The translations under genes were made by a program, and so were the position numbers. From Fasciola hepatica (Eukaryota; Platyhelminthes; Trematoda; Plagiorchiida; Fasciolidae): a DNA stretch of 64,000 bases. Of this stretch, positions 58,736 through 64,000 are shown piece by piece. Each line of letters opens with the position of its first letter. Position 1 is the stretch's first letter. The notes beneath the pieces were generated by a model, which ran no database searches, had not been told where the DNA came from, and worked only from the letters and a program-made list of their open reading frames with translations. Where the stretch lies: positions 5,778,501-5,842,500 of the forward strand of contig CANUEZ040000193.1 of NCBI GenBank assembly GCA_948099385.1. The letters are read 5' to 3'.

Positions 58736-59694
58736 TCGATCAAAGAAAATGGGTTTGGTTTCTGCTTTCGGCAGTTCTCCAAAAGCATGTGGCACATTAC
58801 TGAAGAATTTAGTCAAGTTGAAACCGCCTTGCAGTAGAGCGTGCCGCAACGTTCTTCCCATTCTTCCAACGTCCTCCATTTTAGGTAAACTCATCAAACA
58901 ATCATCTACGTAGAAGCTTTTCTTGGCTTGATTGATCACTGCAGTGCCGTAAATTGCCATATTACAGTCGATAGTGTTCTGCAAAGCTAAGCTGCAGCAT
59001 GACGGCGACGAGGTGGCCCCAAATGGATGAGACGTCATACGATATGCTTTTGGTTTGTTGGTCACGCTACCGTCAGGCCACCAGAGGAACCTCAGACAAT
59101 CGCGGTCGCTTGATGGCACCTTCACCTGGTGAAACATAGCTTCAATATCGGTTACCAAAGTGTACCTGTACTCACGGAACCTCAACAGCACCCCGCACAA
59201 ACTATTGACAAGGTATGGTCCCGTCAGTAGTTGTTTGTTCAGTGATGTTTGATTAACCTCCGCAGCGCAGTCGAGCATCGCTCTAACTTTGGTTCGGTCG
59301 GCGTGTTTATACACGCCATGTTGCGGAAGATACCATACTTGGGGGCCAGTTGGGTTTTGCTCAGTTCCAGGTACCATCTCAGCGTAACCTTTTGATATAT
59401 ATTCGTTAATTGTTGCGCAGTACTTTTCCTTCAATAACTGATCGTTTTCAGAGACCTTGTTTGGCACTGGTTGTTTCTGAGTCAAAACACGAATTCCAGG
59501 TTCCTTGACGGATATCTGGTCGACAGGTTGATCATTTGAATTTGGGAGAGACTGTACATAGTTTTCGACTCGTTCGGGCTTCTCAAATGGCTGCGGAGTA
59601 GGTGGTCGAGAAGTCTGGGCCGACAGTTTAGGATTAATCTCAGTTAAGTCAGGACCTGCTCCCGTATAGAGTCTATAGCCCGTGGTCCTCGGTA
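58733..59694 (-). CDS. BEL/Pao reverse transcriptase (N-terminal and palm)
   Basis: The open frame in fact extends to 59827, but its first 44 codons lie in the gypsy LTR candidate, so I place the BEL part from 59694. Blocks: EKYCATINEYISKGYAEMV, YLPQHGVYK, VRAMLDCAAE, LLTGPYLVNSL, then palm motif A with LVTDIEAMFHQV (Asp about residue 227 of the open frame) and YVDDCLMSL (residues 306-309), both intact. MTSHPFGATSSPSC is the segment between them. The frame ends at an in-frame TAG after FFDR; the next codons continue the same protein. The region before EKYCATIN is shorter than in typical family members, so a deletion there is possible. Confidence 0.83.
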
Positions 59695-59896
59695 TGTGAC
59701 ACGTTAGCGAATATACTCGGCAGCGCGCAAAGCAGAACTCAAAACGCTGGAGCGGGACAACGTGTGTATTGGAGGAGCGCAACGGCGTGCAGACGACGTA
59801 CACAGGCGGAGCAAGTGGTGCCACCAAAAACGGTCATTGTTCAAATAAACAAATTTGTTAGTCTTCGTCATCGAGTGCTTTAGTGGTAGCACTACA
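59695..59896 (-). repeat. Candidate 3' LTR of the gypsy element
   Basis: On the minus strand a TGTAGTGC start follows a purine-rich tract directly and a TGTCACA end lies 202 bases on, where BEL-like sequence begins. TG...CA ends fit an LTR. The length is short for this clade, and without the 5' LTR (outside the window) the limits are provisional. An alternative start at 60499 (TGTAACAG, overlapping the pol end) lacks a purine tract before it. Confidence 0.45.
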
Positions 59897-59912
59897 GGGG
59901 TCTCCCCCTAGA
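59897..59912 (-). promoter_or_regulatory. Candidate polypurine tract of the gypsy element
   Basis: TCTAGGGGGAGACCCC on the minus strand precedes the TGTAG LTR start. It is the most purine-rich tract between the pol stop and the BEL junction. Confidence 0.45.
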
Positions 59913-60477
59913 AGGCCGACGCAGTTGGGCTTCGACCCGTGATGGGTACGTCGGATTCGGTGGCGAGAGACGTTTTCCATGCCTCCCGCCGCGGTCGAAC
60001 ACAACAGCGAAGCCAGCACAAGCCGTTCTCCATGACTGACACTGGTCGCTGTGCGTCGATCGCAAAATTGCGTCCTCCTCAAAATGTTATCCGACCGGGG
60101 TAGATCCTGTTCGTGACCTGGCAGTGGTGGTTGTATTGTAGGGTTTGTCGTTGCCGGCATATCCCAAAATTCCGTGTCCCTGTGGTTGTCATTGCCTTCG
60201 TAAGCGAGCCAGCGTCCGGCGTCAAATGAGTCCAGTCGCGATCCAGTGAGCCATGTGTTGGAGCCATGCGAGATCCTGGAATTCCATGTGGTTCTGTCTG
60301 ACGGGACGAGCTGGAAGGAAAGAAACACAAGGAAGCTGCGCCTCGAGGCGCGATCGGATATTCGACTGAGGGGGACATACCGGCGCAATACAGGCTGCCG
60401 CCACCCTTGTCGTGATCACCACGTGGTCGTGCATTCATGTATAATAGGACTATGTACAAGTTGAATATGAAGAATAC
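59913..60477 (-). other. Gypsy 3' region between pol and the LTR candidate
   Basis: About 0.56 kb follow the pol stop. A 176-codon minus frame (59858-60388) is open across nearly all of it and runs into the LTR candidate, ending DDED. I see no signal peptide, membrane segment or known domain, so it does not look like an envelope gene. It may be untranslated sequence that happens to be open because of its GC content. Confidence 0.5.
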
Positions 60478-62673
60478 TTAAATATATACAACTGTTACAT
60501 ATTCAGAAAACCTCGTTGGCTGTCGCAGCTCGCGGCCGCGTCGATTTCTCCTGTTGACCGGTGCAGCTGTGTCTTTCGTGGAGTTTGGTGTTGCAACAGG
60601 TAACGAGGGGTCGTTAGTGGGAGTAACAGGGGCCGACTCGGGACGACTAACCGAAGGTTGTGTGCAGGTAGGGACACTGAGAGGGTTGTTCGAGGTGGGT
60701 TCTGCCTCGATGAAGGCTGGTTTGAGGCGGTCTATGCTGATGGTCTCCTTCTTGCTCTCGACGTCCACCACGTATTTCTTTTCCTTTCGCTGGACGACGC
60801 GGAACAGGCCAGAGTAAGCCGCCTGCAGTGGTGATCGCACTGCATCTACTCGAATAAACACATGGCTGGCGGTAGCTAGAGTGGTAGGTATGTAGTTGCT
60901 GAGGGTTTGTTCTCGTGGTGGGGTGGGCTTTATCACCCGCATTTGGTGCGACAACCGTTTTGCGTAATCCCCGTAATTAAAACTCATAGGTGGTAATGGA
61001 GAAACCAACTCACCTGGAAGTCGTAGTGTGCAACCATAAACCAGTTCAGCCGCCGTAACACCCATAAAGGCTTTAACGGTGTTACGCAGTCCTAAGAGAA
61101 CGATCGGCAAAACTTCACTCCATAATGGATTATCACGAGCACGAAGGGCAGCTTTCAGCTGACGATGGAATCGCTCCACCATGCCATTGGCCTGACGATG
61201 GTAGGCCGTCGTCTTGTTGTGTCGACAACCGAATGCATTTAGTAGCTCGTGGAAGTCGCCGTCGAAATGAGACCCGCGATCAGTGGTCACGATAGCAGGG
61301 CAACCGAACTGAATCACCCAAGCGGTTAAAAATGCTTTTGCAGCTTCCTCTGAGGTTGGGTGAGGAATAGGCATGGCCTGTGGCCAGCGAGTGAAACGAT
61401 CTACGCAAGTGAGGATGTAGACGCAGCCATTGGATGGCGGAAGTGGCCCCACGAGATCCACATGCACATGATGAAAGCGTGCGTCCGGTTCGCAGAATGT
61501 GCCTAAAGTAGATTTGGTGTGACGATGTATCTTAACTCGTTGGCACTGGAGACAAGCACGAGCCCAAAGACGTACGTCACGTTTGACGCAAGGCCAGACG
61601 AATCGCTCGGTGACTAGTTTCACTGAGGCGGTTACCCCAGGGTGCGATAAGTTGTGGATGCTGGTAAAAACTCGTCGGCGAAAACTGGCAGGAACTAGTG
61701 GTCGGGGTTGACCTTGTGACACATCGCAAATGATAGTTACGTCCGAAGTTGGAAGGGCCACTGCCACTAGGTGCAGGGAGCTGTTGTGTCTGAGTTGCTC
61801 TACCTCAGGATCTGTCGTTTGGGCTGCGGCGATTGCTTCTAGGTCTATGCCCATGGGTAGTGGGTAGTCGATATTGTGGACGCGTGAGAGTGCGTCTGCT
61901 ACGGGATTGTGTGCCCCAGAGACGTGTCGAATGTCCGTAGTAAACTGCGAAACATAGTCTAAGTGGCGAATCTCGCGTGGCGAATATCGGTCAGAAGCTG
62001 ACTGGAGGGCGTACACTTGTGGTTTATGATCTGTAAACACTGTGAACAATTGGCCCTCGAGTGTGTGCCGGAAGTGTCGGATACCCAAATAGATTGCCAG
62101 CAGTTCTCTGCTGAACGTACTATATCGGGATTCCGCAGGCTGGAGACGTTTGGAGAAGAAAGCTATTGGTTGCCATGAATTGTTGACAAACTGCTGCAAC
62201 AATGCTCCAACAGCCGTGTCCGAAGCATCTGTTCCTAATGCCAGGGGAGCGGAAGGATCGGGATGTGCAAGGAGTGCTATGTTGGCGATAGCATCCTTGA
62301 TCAAAGTAAAAGCTGCCTGCGCCGTGTCGGGAAAAATGAATTTCCGCTTACCTCCACGTAAAAGGTCTGTTAGAGGCTGCATTATTTCGGCGCAGTGTGG
62401 GATAAAGCGGCGATAAAAGTTAACCAGGCCAGAAAATTGGCGCAACTGTTGGTAAGAGTGAGGCTCAGGATAGTCGCGAATTGCCGCCACCTTGTCAGGC
62501 AGGGGCTGTATGCCTGAGGCTGAGATTTCGTGACCTAGGAACGTGATGGTCGTCCTACCTAATTCGCACTTAGCAGGATTAATGGTTACACCGTGTTGGC
62601 TAAGGCGCTCAAAAAGAGCACGCAGGTGTGTCATATGCTCTTCTTTTGAAGAACTTGCCACAAAAATATCGTC
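60478..62673 (-). CDS. Gypsy pol, RT thumb to integrase
   Basis: The frame is open from directly after the stop at 62674; the 727-codon part beginning at 62661 is a continuation of pol, not a separate gene, and residue numbers below refer to it. The RT end has GRTTITFLGHEISASGI and NFYRRFIP. RNase H has Asp145 (GTDAS), Glu186 (SRELLAIYL), Asp211 (FTDHK) and Asp256 (ADALSR). Integrase has the zinc finger (His336, His340, Cys370, Cys373), core residues Asp402 (VDLVGP), Asp461 (TTDRGSHF) and Glu496 (NGMVERFHR), and a GPY/F-like C-terminal module near 603-645. The C-terminus is basic and proline-rich, ending just before 60478. It has no further stops or frameshifts. Confidence 0.9.
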   Translation of the reverse strand, partial: DDIFVASSSKEEHMTHLRALFERLSQHGVTINPAKCELGRTTITFLGHEISASGIQPLPDKVAAIRDYPEPHSYQQLRQFSGLVNFYRRFIPHCAEIMQPLTDLLRGGKRKFIFPDTAQAAFTLIKDAIANIALLAHPDPSAPLALGTDASDTAVGALLQQFVNNSWQPIAFFSKRLQPAESRYSTFSRELLAIYLGIRHFRHTLEGQLFTVFTDHKPQVYALQSASDRYSPREIRHLDYVSQFTTDIRHVSGAHNPVADALSRVHNIDYPLPMGIDLEAIAAAQTTDPEVEQLRHNSSLHLVAVALPTSDVTIICDVSQGQPRPLVPASFRRRVFTSIHNLSHPGVTASVKLVTERFVWPCVKRDVRLWARACLQCQRVKIHRHTKSTLGTFCEPDARFHHVHVDLVGPLPPSNGCVYILTCVDRFTRWPQAMPIPHPTSEEAAKAFLTAWVIQFGCPAIVTTDRGSHFDGDFHELLNAFGCRHNKTTAYHRQANGMVERFHRQLKAALRARDNPLWSEVLPIVLLGLRNTVKAFMGVTAAELVYGCTLRLPGELVSPLPPMSFNYGDYAKRLSHQMRVIKPTPPREQTLSNYIPTTLATASHVFIRVDAVRSPLQAAYSGLFRVVQRKEKKYVVDVESKKETISIDRLKPAFIEAEPTSNNPLSVPTCTQPSVSRPESAPVTPTNDPSLPVATPNSTKDTAAPVNRRNRRGRELRQPTRFSEYVTVVYI

Positions 62674-62676
62674 TCA
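62674..62676 (-). other. TGA inside the RT YxDD motif
   Basis: Codons on the minus strand read Val-Tyr-stop-Asp-Asp-Ile. All flanking residues of the active-site block are intact and in phase, so a single substitution explains the lesion. Confidence 0.88.
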
Positions 62677-63705
62677 GTACACGTAGACATTCTTCAAACC
62701 ACGTGTTGCCTCATGCATAAACCTTTGAAAGATTTGGGCTGCATTGCTGAGCCCAAAAGGCATGCGCAAAAACTCGAATAGTCCGAATGGAGTTGTGACA
62801 GCGGTTTTAGGGATGTCAGCCTCTGCTACTGGGATTTGGTGGTAGGCTCTGACGAGGTCGATTCTGCTGAAAACAGAACAACCAGACAGGGTAGAAGTAA
62901 GATCTTGAATATGTGGAATGGGGTACCTGTCCGGGACAGTAGCCTGGTTGAGGGCCCTGTAGTCACCGCAGGGGCGCCAATCGCCATTAGGTTTAGGAAC
63001 CATGTGAAGGGGCGAGGCCCAAGGGCTACTGGACGGGCGTATTATGCCTAATTCTAGCATGTTTTCAAACTCAGCCTGTGCTACGCGGAGCTTGTCTAAG
63101 GTCAAGCGACGTGGTCGGCTAAACGGTGGGGGTCCTTTAGTGACAATATGGTGGGTAACGTTAGTGGTCACGGCGGGAAGGGGGCCAGATTGTCTTAGCA
63201 TTGCCGGGTAAGCTGAAAGTAGGTCTGCGTACGGGTGTTCGGCCTGCGGTTCGATGTATAGGGGCGTGATGTGATTCACGGAGGAATACGACCCGGTTAC
63301 GGAAAGAGAAGTCTGCCGGTCGACAACTCTCCGGCCTCGTGCATCGATCAGGAGGTCGAAATGGTCTAGGAAATCGATGCCTAGTATGGGATAAGGGACG
63401 TCTGCTACTATGAACACCCAGCGGAAGGTGCGACGTAGTCCTAAGTTGAGCGTGAGTGACTTACGGCCGTAAGTAGCAATGGGAGTGCCATTGGCAGCAC
63501 GGAGTTGTTGGACTGACGGGTTCGTTGCATCACCTGCCTCCTTTGGAATGACACTAACTGCTGCACCGGTGTCAATTAGGAACAGGCTATTGGAAACTAA
63601 ATCTCGGACATGCAACAGACGACTGCTATTATGGCTGCCGACCGCGTTAGTCGTCGGAACGCGTCGGGATATTAGTTTCCCTGTTTGGCACCTGGGAAGG
63701 TGCAA
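62674..63705 (-). CDS. Gypsy pol, protease and RT fingers/palm
   Basis: The frame lies -1 relative to gag and overlaps its end by 34 bases. It has no plausible start of its own; translation most likely enters by frameshifting at 63675-63681. The retropepsin has DTG at residues 45-47 ([13 protein letters not shown]) and the [13 protein letters not shown] block near 105-116. The RT has [31 protein letters not shown], motif [16 protein letters not shown] (Asp283) and [20 protein letters not shown]. The frame ends at a TGA (62674-62676) that replaces the second residue of the YxDD active site; the two Asp codons follow it directly. RT activity is therefore lost in this copy unless the stop is read through. 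Confidence 0.9.
   Translation of the reverse strand: MHLPRCQTGKLISRRVPTTNAVGSHNSSRLLHVRDLVSNSLFLIDTGAAVSVIPKEAGDATNPSVQQLRAANGTPIATYGRKSLTLNLGLRRTFRWVFIVADVPYPILGIDFLDHFDLLIDARGRRVVDRQTSLSVTGSYSSVNHITPLYIEPQAEHPYADLLSAYPAMLRQSGPLPAVTTNVTHHIVTKGPPPFSRPRRLTLDKLRVAQAEFENMLELGIIRPSSSPWASPLHMVPKPNGDWRPCGDYRALNQATVPDRYPIPHIQDLTSTLSGCSVFSRIDLVRAYHQIPVAEADIPKTAVTTPFGLFEFLRMPFGLSNAAQIFQRFMHEATRGLKNVYVY
63618..63681 (-). promoter_or_regulatory. Predicted -1 frameshift signal: slippery heptamer and pseudoknot
   Basis: Heptamer G GGA AAC (63675-63681) is in the gag frame. A 7-base spacer (63668-63674), which includes the gag TAA, leads to stem 1: CCGACGCGTT (63658-63667) pairs with AACGCGGTCGG (63638-63648), 10 bp with one bulged G. 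In its loop GACGACT (63649-63655) pairs perfectly with AGTCGTC downstream (63618-63624), 7 bp. Loop lengths are 2 bases before stem 2, none between the stems, and 13 bases (63625-63637) crossing stem 1. This is the layout of an H-type pseudoknot. A -1 slip here joins gag exactly to the pol frame (…QGN to LISRR). Confidence 0.8.
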
Positions 63706-64000
63706 CCGGCTTCGCAGCGCCGAGCCTTCTCCCCAAACCGTTTGTGGTATCGACAGTACGTTGATCGAGATAGGTTAACCAGGCGGTCAGGGGAAGGGCT
63801 TCTGAGACGTTCACGTCGGTCAGAGTTGTGATAAGATATATGGTTTCTACAGTGAAAACAACCAGGAGAGGAAAAACGTCTGAAAGCCCGCTCGAAAGCA
63901 GCTATCAGAGTGTCCTCGGAGTGTGTTCCTACAGTGGGAGCTGTGGTCTGGGGGCTGCTCGAGTTTGTTACGGCGGTAATTTGTGGATGGTACCGGTCCA
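63672..64000 (-). CDS. Gypsy Gag C-terminus with CHCC zinc finger (partial)
   Basis: The frame is open from the window end to a TAA at 63672-63674. It encodes the nucleic-acid-binding end of the capsid polyprotein. A CFHC...H tract comes first, then [18 protein letters not shown], which fits C-x2-H-x9-C-x3-C, the unusual Gag motif described for CsRn1-clade elements. The region between is rich in Arg and Ser. The last codons are caG GGA AAC TAA, which forms a -1 slippery heptamer at the stop. The N-terminal matrix and capsid part lies outside the window. Confidence 0.82.
   Translation of the reverse strand, partial: DRYHPQITAVTNSSSPQTTAPTVGTHSEDTLIAAFERAFRRFSSPGCFHCRNHISYHNSDRRERLRSPSPDRLVNLSRSTYCRYHKRFGEKARRCEAGCTFPGAKQGN

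Larger units (their letters stand above)
55479..59694 (-). mobile_element. BEL/Pao LTR retrotransposon, 5'-truncated in this window
   Basis: The minus-strand order is RT, RNase H, integrase, polypurine tract, 3' LTR. Coding lesions in pol are few: one in-frame TAG (58733-58735) and one frameshift near 57315. Gag, protease and the 5' LTR are absent; the element meets the gypsy LTR candidate at 59694/59695 in the same orientation. The missing 5' part may lie beyond the window on the far side of the gypsy element. The element is clearly younger than the BEL pieces at 8615-9560, 40946-41740 and 50671-51640. Confidence 0.85.
59695..64000 (-). mobile_element. CsRn1-type Ty3/gypsy retrotransposon, partial
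   Basis: The minus-strand order is Gag C-terminus (running off the window), protease-RT, RNase H-integrase, a 0.6-kb 3' region, polypurine tract and LTR candidate. The Gag C-x2-H-x9-C-x3-C finger is the mark of the CsRn1 clade, as I know it. Coding capacity is almost intact: the only lesion seen is a stop in the RT active site. The GC content is higher than in the surrounding fossils. Its position against the truncated BEL element, in the same orientation, suggests insertion into it. Confidence 0.85.

Noticed and set aside
60499..60499. TGTAACAG at the pol end as the 3' LTR start
   Set aside because: No purine tract precedes it, whereas one does precede TGTAGTGC at 59896; kept as an alternative until the 5' LTR is known.
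62674..62676. TGA in the RT motif as selenocysteine or regulated read-through
   Set aside because: The position is a variable hydrophobic residue of YxDD in working elements and there is no reason for selenocysteine there; a nonsense mutation is simpler.
1..64000. Bacterial-type features: operons, Shine-Dalgarno sites, insertion sequences, CRISPR arrays
   Set aside because: Composition, element families and lack of long host frames show eukaryotic nuclear DNA; no regularly spaced short repeats were seen.

Overview
The window reads as a transposon graveyard from a large, repeat-rich animal genome, most likely a trematode flatworm. That inference rests on the element families seen together: a Ty3/gypsy element of the CsRn1 type (Gag with a C-x2-H-x9-C-x3-C finger), BEL/Pao elements, Penelope-like elements with GIY-YIG endonucleases, and CR1-, RTE- and Jockey-like LINEs of the kind common in flukes. 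I recognise no host protein-coding gene, tRNA, rRNA or CRISPR array. Every coding signal I can identify belongs to a mobile element, and most copies are broken by stops and frameshifts.

Layout. 1-4.9 kb: nothing recognisable. 4.9-13.4 kb: arm A of a large inverted duplication; arm B is its reverse complement at 46.3-55.4 kb, diverged by roughly 5-20% by eye. Both arms carry the same older fossils: a BEL/Pao integrase piece, an RTE-type LINE endonuclease piece, a pair of facing copies of an unnamed repeat, and a possible Penelope fragment. 13.4-46.3 kb (spacer): a decayed gypsy element (16.1-19.0 kb); a decayed CR1-like LINE (20.6-24.2 kb) split by a second, internally deleted gypsy fragment; a tRNA-derived SINE-like stretch (26.7 kb); about 8 kb with nothing recognised; a Jockey-like LINE on the minus strand (35.3-37.6 kb); then Penelope, mariner and BEL fragments (38.2-46.3 kb).

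55.4-64.0 kb holds the youngest material, all on the minus strand. A BEL/Pao element has a candidate 826-bp 3' LTR, an integrase, RNase H and reverse transcriptase, and only one in-frame stop and one frameshift in pol. Its 5' part is missing because a CsRn1-type gypsy element abuts it; the likeliest reading is that the gypsy element inserted into the BEL element. The gypsy element runs off the window end and has long open frames for the Gag C-terminus, protease-RT and RNase H-integrase, with one stop codon inside the RT catalytic motif.

The most notable functional signal is at the gag-pol junction of that gypsy element. A G GGA AAC heptamer lies directly before the gag stop, seven bases before a predicted H-type pseudoknot (10-bp and 7-bp stems), and pol lies in the -1 frame. 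This has the full layout of a programmed -1 ribosomal frameshift site. The most notable structural feature is the inverted duplication with a 33-kb spacer.
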